Shown here piece by piece: positions 33,982-42,361 of a stretch of DNA of 64,000 nt; the first letter of the stretch is position 1; every line of letters begins with the position of its first letter. The stretch is from Photobacterium gaetbulicola Gung47. GTDB taxonomy: Bacteria > Pseudomonadota > Gammaproteobacteria > Enterobacterales > Vibrionaceae. The notes beneath the pieces are model-generated. The model did no database searches. It was given only the letters and a program-made list of their open reading frames with translations, and was not told the origin of the DNA. Position numbers and translations under genes: made by a program. The DNA lies in the NCBI GenBank assembly GCA_000940995.1, contig CP005974.1, positions 2,852,001-2,916,000 of the forward strand, given 5' to 3'.

Positions 33982-35262
33982 ATGGAAAGAAAGACCAAAC
34001 CTCGGCGTAATAGCCGCTTCGACAAATTTGTGAGTGTTATCTCTATCTTGGCTTTGGCGTTTGCATGGTACCTCGGCGGGCAGCGCACCAACCATTCCCA
34101 AACCCAGTTCTTCGACAGTATCCTCGCCAGCGGCGAACAGCTTATCGAAGTGGCTCCCCTGCTCTATCAAATCGTACCGAGTGTTGAGAACAACCCTGCG
34201 CCAGAAACCACCCAGGATACGAGCAAGTGGGTCAGCTTCGGCACCGGCGTTGGCTACGGCGGCGAGTTAACCATCGGCGCGGTCTTTTCCCATCAAGGGG
34301 AGATAGAAACCATTGCCTTGCTGGGCTCTAAAGAAACAACCTCTTATTTTGACAAAGTGGCCGAGCAGAAACTGCCCGAATCATTACTGTCCCAGAATAT
34401 CAAAACCGCATTGTCTGTAGATGCGGTATCCGGCGCCACCCTGACTTCGAAGGCCTATACCCAGGCATTGAACCAAGCGGCCGATCCGATCCGGCTGCGG
34501 CTATTTGGCTACCAGTTTACCGAGGCCAAGCCCGCGTGGCATTACCTGAAATGGCTTGATGCTGCGGCCCTGCTATTTTTCGTTGCGGCAGTCTGGGTTA
34601 ACCGCACCCGCTCTGAGCACAAGAGCAAAATGAATGCCGTGCTGCTGGCTGGCTCAACCCTGCTGTTTGGCTTCCACTCCGCGTCACTCTATTCGGCTTC
34701 CACCATGGCTGGATTAGTCTCCGGCACCTGGCTCAGTGGTGTCGCCAATTACACGCCATTTATTCTGCTGATGCTGAGCATTGGCTGTATCCTCTACTAC
34801 AACCGGAACGTGTATTGCCAGAGCCTCTGCCCATTCGGTGCCGTCCAGCAATGCCTGGCCAAGGTCGGCAAAGCCAAAGCGTCACCGATACGCCGTTCAC
34901 TGTTTATCTGGTTTCCCCGCTTCCTGCTGCTGGCCACCCTCTGTCTGGGGGCTTATTTCCGCAACCCTGCCGCCTTTGTCTACGAGCCCTTCGGCATCGC
35001 CTTTGGCATGATCGGCGGTATGTACCTGTTTATCCTAACTGTGATGATCCTCCTAACCTCATTAATCGTCCGCCGTCCTTGGTGCCAAAGTTTGTGTCCG
35101 ATCAATACCTTAACTGACTTTGTCGTTTTCAATAAGCAGTGGATCAAACAGGCTGCCAAGCCTCGCAAGCGGAAACAAGGCTTGGCCAAACGAACGGCAC
35201 CAAAACAAATCGCAGCGGAAGACGTACCTACTCGCCATGAACATACTGGAGGCCACCGATGA
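33982..35262 (+). CDS. rdhC: RdhC/NosR-like flavinylated membrane redox protein
   Basis: A 426-residue membrane protein. One N-terminal helix is followed by a periplasmic FMN-binding domain (about residues 55-165) with DAVSGATLTS, the motif whose Thr carries covalent FMN in NosR and RnfG/NqrC. Then come five or six helices and two NapH-like cysteine motifs, CQSLCPFGAVQQC and CQSLCPINTLTD. Such proteins can pass electrons from quinol to the dehalogenase, or assist its folding. The ATG at 33982 has GGAG directly upstream; the ATG at 33943 lies inside a strong hairpin and is rejected. Confidence 0.85.
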   Translation: MERKTKPRRNSRFDKFVSVISILALAFAWYLGGQRTNHSQTQFFDSILASGEQLIEVAPLLYQIVPSVENNPAPETTQDTSKWVSFGTGVGYGGELTIGAVFSHQGEIETIALLGSKETTSYFDKVAEQKLPESLLSQNIKTALSVDAVSGATLTSKAYTQALNQAADPIRLRLFGYQFTEAKPAWHYLKWLDAAALLFFVAAVWVNRTRSEHKSKMNAVLLAGSTLLFGFHSASLYSASTMAGLVSGTWLSGVANYTPFILLMLSIGCILYYNRNVYCQSLCPFGAVQQCLAKVGKAKASPIRRSLFIWFPRFLLLATLCLGAYFRNPAAFVYEPFGIAFGMIGGMYLFILTVMILLTSLIVRRPWCQSLCPINTLTDFVVFNKQWIKQAAKPRKRKQGLAKRTAPKQIAAEDVPTRHEHTGGHR

Positions 35263-35483
35263 GGCAGCGTATTTCCCTCGTATTTTATTGCCTGGCTTCT
35301 GTTGTCATCATGCTGCAAATCGGTGCCAGCTTCATGGCCCTGAGCAGTGATGCACCTCAGCGCTCGATATTGCACAGTGTGTCACGCCAGACCGAGCCGA
35401 CGGCCAAGACCACGGAGCTCAACAGCGTACCAAAAGTCGACTTCCGGCAAATGGCTAACGATTTGACGCAAGAAAAATACTAA
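35259..35483 (+). CDS. Small single-pass membrane protein of the rdh operon
   Basis: A 74-residue protein overlapping the rdhC stop by four bases (ATGA), so translationally coupled. One hydrophobic helix at residues 5-28 is followed by a polar, probably periplasmic tail of about 45 residues with no cysteines. I recognise no family. It may be an accessory anchor or assembly factor of the dehalogenase complex. Confidence 0.7.
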   Translation: MRQRISLVFYCLASVVIMLQIGASFMALSSDAPQRSILHSVSRQTEPTAKTTELNSVPKVDFRQMANDLTQEKY

Positions 35484-35520
35484 AGCGAGCAGCAAACACC
35501 TCTGCTACGCCGCAGTTTCC

Positions 35521-36444
35521 ATGGAGTGTAAGGGCTTGGCCGAACGCCAAGCGCCTTTTGTAAAGATAGATATGACTAGCAAGTGCATCCCTCTCGAGCG
35601 CCTGAACAGAGAAGTGAACCTGATTAATCCCTTTATCAACAGAATTTCAGATCTCTATACCCTAAGGGGTTTAGAGACCGTTTCCAGACCACACCGGCTT
35701 AACTTCAGTGCATTGATCTATATCACCGAGGGCCAAGGCGTACATTACGTCGAGCACCAACAGCATCGACTGCGTACCGGATCTATGCTGATACTGGGCA
35801 AGAACCAGATCCATGCCTTTGCCAAACAGCGTGCAGTCGATGGCTACGTGCTTTCGTTCGACTGCAGCTTTCTGTCCAGTGGCAATACCGATCCCTACTT
35901 CGATCTCTTGCTCACCGCCATGGGCCACATTAATTGCGTCCACCATGTCGATGACGATATCGGGCTACTGTTCAATGCCATGGTCAATGAGTTTGCATCG
36001 ACCTCTGAATTCAAAGACGAGATCATTCGCAATCTGATCCGGTCCATCATCCTCAAAGCCGTGGTACCCAGCTACCAGCAACAATTGCAATCCATCCAGC
36101 GAATTGGCCACAACGACTATTACCGGCTGAAAAAATATATCGACGAGCATTTCCAGCAAAGACCGACAGCAGGGGAAATCGCGCTGGCATTGGGCAAAAG
36201 CATCAAGCAGCTGGACAAGCTTGCCAAGGATCACGCCTGCCTCAGTGTCAAAGAGCTCGTCGATGAACGGGTCCTGGTTGAGGCCAAGCGCCTGTTGGCC
36301 TTCAGCCAGTATTCGATTTCCGATGTGGCCAACCGGCTCGGTTTCAACGAAGCCACCAATATGACCAAATTCTTCAAGCGCCATACCGATGTCAGTCCCA
36401 AGGACTTCAGGCAGCTGTGCAAGATGGGGCTACACCAGAAATAA
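35521..36444 (+). CDS. AraC-family transcriptional regulator
   Basis: A 307-residue regulator. Residues 30-160 form a cupin-like sensing domain (FSALIYITEGQGVHYVEHQQ, LRTGSMLILGKNQIHAF), and the last 100 residues carry two helix-turn-helix motifs, ending with SISDVANRLGFNEATNMTKFFKRHTDVSPKDFRQ seen as the AraC signature. It follows the rdh operon by 38 bases in the same direction and is the best local candidate for substrate-dependent control of it. The start at 35521 is uncertain; the ATG at 35572 would give 290 residues. Confidence 0.85.
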   Translation: MECKGLAERQAPFVKIDMTSKCIPLERLNREVNLINPFINRISDLYTLRGLETVSRPHRLNFSALIYITEGQGVHYVEHQQHRLRTGSMLILGKNQIHAFAKQRAVDGYVLSFDCSFLSSGNTDPYFDLLLTAMGHINCVHHVDDDIGLLFNAMVNEFASTSEFKDEIIRNLIRSIILKAVVPSYQQQLQSIQRIGHNDYYRLKKYIDEHFQQRPTAGEIALALGKSIKQLDKLAKDHACLSVKELVDERVLVEAKRLLAFSQYSISDVANRLGFNEATNMTKFFKRHTDVSPKDFRQLCKMGLHQK

Positions 36445-36453
36445 CCGCCGGTT

Positions 36454-37398
36454 TCACTCGCTGCCGTTGAACTGATTGATAATCAGCTCCCTGAGCCATC
36501 TATGGCTGGGATCCGTGTCGAACTGCTTGTTCCACAACAAGAACTGACCGCCGGGGTCTAATTCAATCGGCAGCGGCTTGATCACAATGTCGGCGCTATC
36601 AACAAAATCGCGCACACACTCATAAGGGTAAGAGGTCAGCAAATCACTCTTCTCACACAGCTTTACCGCACTGGCAATATCCGACATATTTACCGCGTTG
36701 TTTATCTTAAGGCGCTTGGAGTCCAGCACTTCATGCAATAACCAGCTGGTGATCCCCCCGGTCAACACCTGGATATGGCGGTATTTCAAAAAGGTCTCCA
36801 GGCTCCACTCCTCCTGCAGCGCAGGGTGTCCTCTGCGCATTACACAAGCGGATGAGTCGCGCATTAGCTCAACATAGCTGAGCGTGTCTGGAATAGTCTG
36901 GACATGGGTCTTCGCCCGGCTGTCCCACTCGAAAATCCCGATCCCAAAGTCCACTTCCCGTTTTTGCAGGCGCAGGAGGCTGTTTGCATTCCAGTCGCGG
37001 CTGTTTATGGTGATATTCGGCGCTTCGGCTAACGCCGCTGGCAAAAAACGGGGATAAATTGTCGCGTACGCCGTTTCAATCAGATCGATATTGAATGAAC
37101 GGGTACTGCTCTCCGGCTCGAAGCGGTCGGGATCACTGAGCTGGTCGACCTGCAGCAAGATCTGCTGTAATTTAGCCTCCAAAGAGAGTGCTTTTGGGGT
37201 GGGCAACAAGCCTTTCGACTCGCGCTCGAAAAGCTGGTCATCAAACACTTGGCGCAATTTTGTCAGCTGTTTGCTCACTGCAGACTGCGATAAATACAGC
37301 TTGTCTGCTGCCCGGCTGACACTGCGCTCTTGCAATAGCACATACAGGCAAATCAACAGATTCATATCATTTTTTAGCAGGCGGGATAGATCGATCAT
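36454..37398 (-). CDS. LysR-family transcriptional regulator
   Basis: A 314-residue LysR regulator. The N-terminal winged helix has LLICLYVLLQERSVSRAADKLYLSQSAVSKQLTKL, here cited by its residues about 13-47, followed by the linker helix and a two-lobe effector domain. It is convergent with the AraC gene (9 bases between) and divergent from the acetyltransferase gene at 37529, which it may control. The effector is unknown. Confidence 0.88.
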   Translation of the reverse strand: MIDLSRLLKNDMNLLICLYVLLQERSVSRAADKLYLSQSAVSKQLTKLRQVFDDQLFERESKGLLPTPKALSLEAKLQQILLQVDQLSDPDRFEPESSTRSFNIDLIETAYATIYPRFLPAALAEAPNITINSRDWNANSLLRLQKREVDFGIGIFEWDSRAKTHVQTIPDTLSYVELMRDSSACVMRRGHPALQEEWSLETFLKYRHIQVLTGGITSWLLHEVLDSKRLKINNAVNMSDIASAVKLCEKSDLLTSYPYECVRDFVDSADIVIKPLPIELDPGGQFLLWNKQFDTDPSHRWLRELIINQFNGSE

Positions 37399-37410
37399 GA
37401 TATTCCTTTG

Positions 37411-37422
37411 ATTCAGCTGAAT
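37411..37422. promoter_or_regulatory. Palindrome in the LysR/acetyltransferase divergent region
   Basis: ATTCAGCTGAAT, a perfect 12-bp palindrome 13 bases upstream of the LysR start and 107 before the acetyltransferase, a plausible LysR site. Confidence 0.4.
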
Positions 37423-37528
37423 AATGAATTTTAATCACTTCTCATCATATCATGAGGTCGCTATAGTCCTTGCAACAATATACTCAGGGCTGCCTGACCG
37501 GCCCAAATAGAGACAGATTGGAAAGACA

Positions 37529-38092
37529 ATGACCGAATTCGAGAAAATGCTCGCAGGCAAAGACTTTGACGGCAGCGACCAAGGGATCAATCACATTCGT
37601 GACAACGCCGCACAGGTGTTGATGGCGTTAAACCAAACCATTGATGACACCCAGCGCAGTGTTCTCCTCAGCCAACTGATGGGTGACATACCCGATTCAA
37701 GCATCGTCCGCTCTCCCTTCCACTGTGAATTCGGTAAAACCATTTATATCGGTGAGAAAACCTTCATCAATATGAATGTCACTATGCTGGACGGTGCCAA
37801 GATTACCATTGGCAACAATGTACTCATTGGCCCAAATACCCAGCTCTACTGCGCCAGCCACCCGCTGAACTACCTCGAGCGCCGCCAATGGGCGACCACC
37901 TGCAAGCCCATTACCGTCGAAGATGATGTCTGGATTGGCGGCAATGTGGTAATCAACCAAGGTGTCACCATCGGTGCCCGCTCCGTTATTGCCGCCAACT
38001 CCGTGGTCAATTCAGACGTGCCACCTGACAGCCTTTACGGTGGTACCCCCGCCAAGCTGATCCGCCGTATTCATGAAAATGAACAAAACTGA
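37529..38092 (+). CDS. Sugar O-acetyltransferase, maltose/galactoside type
   Basis: A 187-residue hexapeptide-repeat enzyme like Maa and LacA that moves acetyl from acetyl-CoA to a sugar hydroxyl. The N-terminal Mac domain (residues 1-55) precedes the left-handed beta-helix. Visible signatures are FHCEFGKTIYIGEKTFINMN, NVLIGPNTQLYCASHPLN with the catalytic His, and VWIGGNVVINQGVTIGARSV. GGAAAG precedes the ATG. It is divergent from the LysR gene; the CYTH gene follows after 23 bases and may be cotranscribed. Confidence 0.9.
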   Translation: MTEFEKMLAGKDFDGSDQGINHIRDNAAQVLMALNQTIDDTQRSVLLSQLMGDIPDSSIVRSPFHCEFGKTIYIGEKTFINMNVTMLDGAKITIGNNVLIGPNTQLYCASHPLNYLERRQWATTCKPITVEDDVWIGGNVVINQGVTIGARSVIAANSVVNSDVPPDSLYGGTPAKLIRRIHENEQN

Positions 38093-38115
38093 AAACCAGC
38101 ACCCGGAAAACAGAC

Positions 38116-38670
38116 ATGAGTAGTGAACACTTCAAAGGAAAATATGAAGTCGAGCTGAAGTACCGTGTGGAATCAAAATCTGATTTTTTACAGGTGCTCA
38201 GTTCGCTCCACCATGAAGTTATGCTAGTCGACAACATAGAGACCGATTGGTACTTTGACACGCCCGAGCATTCACTGGCAAGCCAAAACAAGACCGTCGC
38301 TATCCGCGAAATGGAGCCATCGGACATCAAGCTCTGGATCGTCAAAGGGCCGGAGGCTGATCGCTGCGAAGCGACCAATATCACTGATGCAAAGGCCGCC
38401 AAAAGCATGCTGGCGACCATGGGCTATGAGCCTTACTTGTTAATGAAGAAAGTGCGTAGCATTTACTTTGTCGGTCCGTACCACATTACCCTGGACTTCC
38501 TCGATGGTATTGGCCACTTTGCAGAATTTGCCATCATGACCAATGATGAATCGCTTCTTGCAAAATATAAAGGTGAGCTTGAACAGCTGGCCAAGCAGTT
38601 TGGGCTGACGTCCAAGGATCTCGAGCATCGCTCGTACCGAACACTTTATCAGTTGCGGTCAACGCTCTAG
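38116..38670 (+). CDS. CYTH-domain protein (CyaB-like)
   Basis: A 184-residue CYTH (CyaB-thiamine triphosphatase) protein. It starts with VELKYRV (the Glu-x-Lys of the ExExK motif, first Glu in YEVELK) and has TDWYFDTPEHSL, alternating basic and acidic strands, and a late YFVGPYHITLDFLDGIGHFAEFA stretch typical of class IV adenylate cyclases. Members either make cyclic AMP or hydrolyse triphosphates, and the sequence alone does not decide. It may form a unit with the acetyltransferase. Confidence 0.82.
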   Translation: MSSEHFKGKYEVELKYRVESKSDFLQVLSSLHHEVMLVDNIETDWYFDTPEHSLASQNKTVAIREMEPSDIKLWIVKGPEADRCEATNITDAKAAKSMLATMGYEPYLLMKKVRSIYFVGPYHITLDFLDGIGHFAEFAIMTNDESLLAKYKGELEQLAKQFGLTSKDLEHRSYRTLYQLRSTL

Positions 38671-38683
38671 CTAATAACGTTCA

Positions 38684-39088
38684 TTAGCACTTCAGCTTGA
38701 GCTCCACCACATTCCCTTCAGGATCTTGAATATAGATCGAGCGGCCGAACCCTTCAGCGCCATAGCGCTCGGCGAAGCCCTCGCAGGAAATATTGTGTTG
38801 GGATAAGTACTCAAGCAGCGCTTGTTCCGAAACAGGCGCTATCTGCAAACAAAAGTGATCGACGTTGCGGCCATCTTGGCTAGGCGGCTTACCGCCTAAC
38901 TGGCCAAGCTGGCTATCAACGGTTACCAGATCAATCAAGGCACTACCGGCACGCAGTTGTACCAACCCCATCTCCTTGGGCAGCTCGCGCTCCAGCTTTG
39001 CACCAAGCACCTGGCAATAAAAATGGAGCATGTCAGGCAGTTTGGTGGTTCTCAGCACCACATGGTCAATCCCTTCGAGTGTTATCAT
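38684..39088 (-). CDS. VOC (glyoxalase/bleomycin resistance) family protein
   Basis: A 134-residue single VOC domain made of two beta-alpha-beta-beta-beta units. Metal-ligand-type residues are His9 (GIDHVVLRT), His66-like HFCLQIA and the late Glu in GNVVELKL. Members include glyoxalase I, fosfomycin resistance proteins and dioxygenases; the actual activity is unknown. It is convergent with the CYTH gene, and lies downstream of the envelope operon with a 94-base gap. Confidence 0.8.
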   Translation of the reverse strand: MITLEGIDHVVLRTTKLPDMLHFYCQVLGAKLERELPKEMGLVQLRAGSALIDLVTVDSQLGQLGGKPPSQDGRNVDHFCLQIAPVSEQALLEYLSQHNISCEGFAERYGAEGFGRSIYIQDPEGNVVELKLKC

Positions 39089-39182
39089 CAGCTATCCCGT
39101 TACCCTGTCATTGATACCAACAAGCACGCATAATCAGCATTTATCGCTTGCAATACCCCACTATTACCCAGTTTGGACTAAC

Positions 39183-40397
39183 TTAAAAATTCCAGCGAAT
39201 CTGGGCAAACAGCAAGGTACTGGCGGTGTCACCAAACAAGCTATTGCCGCTGCCGTCGAAGCGCTGGATAACCCCGAGCAACTGCCAGTCATCCGCCAGC
39301 GAATAACTGTTGCTGGCACCGACAAAATACGAGCCATCATCATAGTATGATGCTGACAGAGTCAGGCGGCTAAGGGGGGTAACATCCAAACTGGCATCCG
39401 CATAGGCCGTCCAGCGGGTAAAGCTCAAGGTCCTCGCGGTTAGCGGCAGGTTCAAAAAGGCGATGGCATTGCGTGGGGTCTGCGGGTTCGAGATATACAG
39501 CACCGCCCCTCGCGCCATCCAGTTGCGCTGGCCGCCAAAGCTGTAATCGGTTTCGAGTGTGGCTACCGCAGAATGCTTGAGCGGCTCACCCTGCCATTCA
39601 TCCTGATCAGGCTCGAACCAGCTCAATTCTCCCCTGACACCAGCCCCTTGGAGATCGCCGGCAAAGCCAGCCCCGACAACATGATCCCACAGGGATTTTC
39701 CGGCCAATACCTGATAGTCCCAGCCATTGTGATTGAACAGATACCGGCCGGCGTAACTGTTCAGGTTGTTATCGGAGTTGGGATTAACAACCACATCGAA
39801 AGAACTGGCAAAACCGAGCTTACGGCTGACCATCACCGCATCGCTTCCGGCACGCTCTTCGTAGTCAAAATCATAGATGGAATAGGAATTGAAGATATCG
39901 TTCGGGTTCCACAGCGTGGCCATCGCCCAATTGACCCGGAAACGGCCGCCTCGCACCTGCCAGTCATCGCGCTGCCAATTGACATACAGGCGATCAAGCT
40001 GGCTATTCCCCACGGCGCCTTTTTTGTCCAGCCAATTTTTCGACAAGTCCATATAGCCGGTATCGATCGCAACCAGATCACCGTAACCGGGGATTTCTGC
40101 GGCATCACCAAACAGCAGGCGATTGCGCATCCCGACATTGAACCGCCACTGCCCATTAAACCGATATTCAAAATTGAAGCGCTGATGGATCAGGTGATCA
40201 AGGCCATTCGAGCCGTTGTCCGGCAATGTGCCCGTTGCCATGTACTTCACGTATCCGTTGAGATCCCAATCTTTTTCCGGCTCCAAGCCCGGGATCTGGC
40301 CACATGCCAGCGGGGATAACAGTCCCCCAGCTGTCAGCAAAAGCCAAACCGGCATTGACAGTCGCGGTTTGCCGACGCTATTTCGATACCTGCTCAC
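39183..40397 (-). CDS. Outer-membrane beta-barrel protein of the LolA/FtsX operon
   Basis: A 404-residue protein with an N-terminal signal region (PVWLLLTAGGLLSPLACG) and then alternating amphipathic strands through to a terminal Phe (AQIRWNF), the mark of an outer-membrane barrel. Its family resembles DUF1302/porin-like barrels found with lipid-transport ABC operons, but I cannot name it firmly. It overlaps the ATPase gene by four bases and ends the operon. It may be the outer-membrane receptor or exit point for the exported lipid or lipoprotein. Confidence 0.7.
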   Translation of the reverse strand: MSRYRNSVGKPRLSMPVWLLLTAGGLLSPLACGQIPGLEPEKDWDLNGYVKYMATGTLPDNGSNGLDHLIHQRFNFEYRFNGQWRFNVGMRNRLLFGDAAEIPGYGDLVAIDTGYMDLSKNWLDKKGAVGNSQLDRLYVNWQRDDWQVRGGRFRVNWAMATLWNPNDIFNSYSIYDFDYEERAGSDAVMVSRKLGFASSFDVVVNPNSDNNLNSYAGRYLFNHNGWDYQVLAGKSLWDHVVGAGFAGDLQGAGVRGELSWFEPDQDEWQGEPLKHSAVATLETDYSFGGQRNWMARGAVLYISNPQTPRNAIAFLNLPLTARTLSFTRWTAYADASLDVTPLSRLTLSASYYDDGSYFVGASNSYSLADDWQLLGVIQRFDGSGNSLFGDTASTLLFAQIRWNF

Positions 40398-41077
40398 TGG
40401 CGGCGATCCTCCTTCAGCTTGCCGTCCTCAAACACAATCACCCGCTTGGCCCGCGTGATCACCCGAGGGTCGTGGGTGGAAAAGATAAAGGTGGTCCCTT
40501 CCTTTTCATTGAGTTGCTGCATGATATCGAGCAGCTCGGCGGTACTCTGGGCATCGAGGTTGGCGGTCGGCTCATCGGCCATCACAAAACGGGGACGAGG
40601 CGCCAGCGCCCTCGCGACGGCGACCCGCTGCTGTTGCCCACCCGAGAGCTTGGCCGGTCGCTTGTGCTGCTGGCTTGCCAACCCCACTTGCGCCAACAGT
40701 GCACTGGCCCGCTGGCGGCAGGTGGCATCATCGTGCCCTTGCAACTGCATCACGAACTCGACATTTTCCAGCGCGGTAAGAACCGGCAGCAAGCTGTAGT
40801 CCTGGAAAATAAAGCCGACATGGTCGCGGCGAAAAGCAATCAATGCCTTTTCGTCGAGCTGGCAGATATCGCAGCCATCGATATGCACACTCCCCGAGCT
40901 TGGACTATCGATCCCCCCGATCATATTGAGCAACGTTGTCTTGCCCGAGCCCGATGGCCCCATGATCGCAACAAACTCACCTTGTTCGACCGTAAGATCG
41001 AGATCTTTTACCGCATGTACGGGAAAATCACTGTCAGGGTTATAGGTTTTGCATAACTGCTTTATGGTAATGGTCAT
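40394..41077 (-). CDS. LolD/MacB-type ABC ATPase
   Basis: A 227-residue ATPase: Walker A GPSGSGKTT, signature LSGGQQQRVAVARAL, Walker B RFVMADEPTANLD and switch His in FSTHDPRV. The family drives FtsX-type permeases that act by mechanotransmission (LolCDE, MacB) rather than moving substrate through a channel. It pairs with the two permeases directly upstream. The next gene overlaps it by four bases. Confidence 0.92.
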   Translation of the reverse strand: MTITIKQLCKTYNPDSDFPVHAVKDLDLTVEQGEFVAIMGPSGSGKTTLLNMIGGIDSPSSGSVHIDGCDICQLDEKALIAFRRDHVGFIFQDYSLLPVLTALENVEFVMQLQGHDDATCRQRASALLAQVGLASQQHKRPAKLSGGQQQRVAVARALAPRPRFVMADEPTANLDAQSTAELLDIMQQLNEKEGTTFIFSTHDPRVITRAKRVIVFEDGKLKEDRRQ

Positions 41078-41104
41078 CCGTTTCTCGCTATCAGTGCTTT
41101 TTCA

Positions 41105-42361
41105 TCAGTGCATCTCAGCCATGGCATCAACCGGGCGCTGCCTGAGGATTTGCCGAGCAGGATAAAGTGCGGCGAGAAGGCTGGCCGCAACGACAGTAAA
41201 AAAGATCATTTGGTATTCGGCAAAGGACACATGCGGGTACAGCAAGGTGTCGACCCCAAACGCCCCCAGTCCTTCGGCCATCGCCCCGAGCGGTATCCCG
41301 GTGTACTGCAGCAAGCCAATCAAGGAGAAACTGGCAAGCAAGCCAAGACCGGCTCCGGTTACCCCCAGCCACGTAGTCTCTAGCATGATCAGCAAAAACA
41401 CCCGGTGTTTCTGCATGCCAACAGCCATCAGCACCCCGAACTCACGGGTACGCTCGAAAACCGACATCAGCATGACATTGACGATACCAAAGCCCATTGC
41501 CACCACGAAGATACCCAGCATGATGGCATTGCTCAGCCCTTGCTGGTTGATGATCGAAGCCAGCATAGGCTGGACCTGCTGCCAGTCTCGAACCCGGTTG
41601 CCCCTCGCCATCGCGGCACTGTCGTCCGTTGCCGCCAGCGCTTTACCCAATCGCCCTGCCTGCACCATGGCCGCCTCATCGCTATCGAGCAAAATGGCGA
41701 TTTCATGGGCGCCCCCAATACCAGCCAGCGCGGTTAGGTCAGTCCGGCGAACAAATACATTGCCATCATCAAAACTGGTAGAGGGTGTCTTGAACATCCC
41801 CCGCACCCGAAAGGCGGCCCCGCTGACATCGCCGTTGGCATCCGTGAAGGTCAGTACGACCTTGGAGCCAATTCGAAGCTTGAGGCGCGAGGCGGTTTTT
41901 TCCGACACCAATACCGGGTTCCGTCCTTCTTCGCTCAGCCATTGCCCCTGGGTGATATTATCTACCAGCGGCGTAACCTTTGACTCCGCGTCGAGATCCA
42001 CGCCATTGATACGGACACCGCGGTTACTGCGCGCTGACGCCACCATACCATCGGCAACAAACCGGGCTGACCACCCTTTGAGCCCGGGTAGCGCCGCCAC
42101 GGCTTGCTCGACATCGGCCAGTTCAACAATTGTGTGCTTGATGTCGGGATCATCCAGATAGAGCCGGTTGTGAATTTGAATATGGCTGGTTTGCCAAGCA
42201 ATGGCGTTGTGGATCATGCTGCCGTACATACCAGACAGGAACCCCATCATGGCAACGACCCCCATCAGGCCAAACACCATGGCACCCAGCATGATCGCCG
42301 TGCGAAGTTTATTGCGCCAAAGATTACGCCACGCCAGCTTGAACAGCATGTCAGTTCGCAT
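41105..42361 (-). CDS. FtsX/LolC-type ABC permease
   Basis: A 418-residue permease with one N-terminal helix, a large periplasmic domain (about residues 45-275) and three C-terminal helices in the FtsX fold. It begins LFKLAWRNLWRNKLRTAIMLG, typical of MacB/LolC proteins, and has the conserved VMLMSVFERTREFGVLMAVG. It overlaps the upstream permease gene by 11 bases. It should form a heterodimer with that protein. Confidence 0.9.
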   Translation of the reverse strand: MRTDMLFKLAWRNLWRNKLRTAIMLGAMVFGLMGVVAMMGFLSGMYGSMIHNAIAWQTSHIQIHNRLYLDDPDIKHTIVELADVEQAVAALPGLKGWSARFVADGMVASARSNRGVRINGVDLDAESKVTPLVDNITQGQWLSEEGRNPVLVSEKTASRLKLRIGSKVVLTFTDANGDVSGAAFRVRGMFKTPSTSFDDGNVFVRRTDLTALAGIGGAHEIAILLDSDEAAMVQAGRLGKALAATDDSAAMARGNRVRDWQQVQPMLASIINQQGLSNAIMLGIFVVAMGFGIVNVMLMSVFERTREFGVLMAVGMQKHRVFLLIMLETTWLGVTGAGLGLLASFSLIGLLQYTGIPLGAMAEGLGAFGVDTLLYPHVSFAEYQMIFFTVVAASLLAALYPARQILRQRPVDAMAEMH

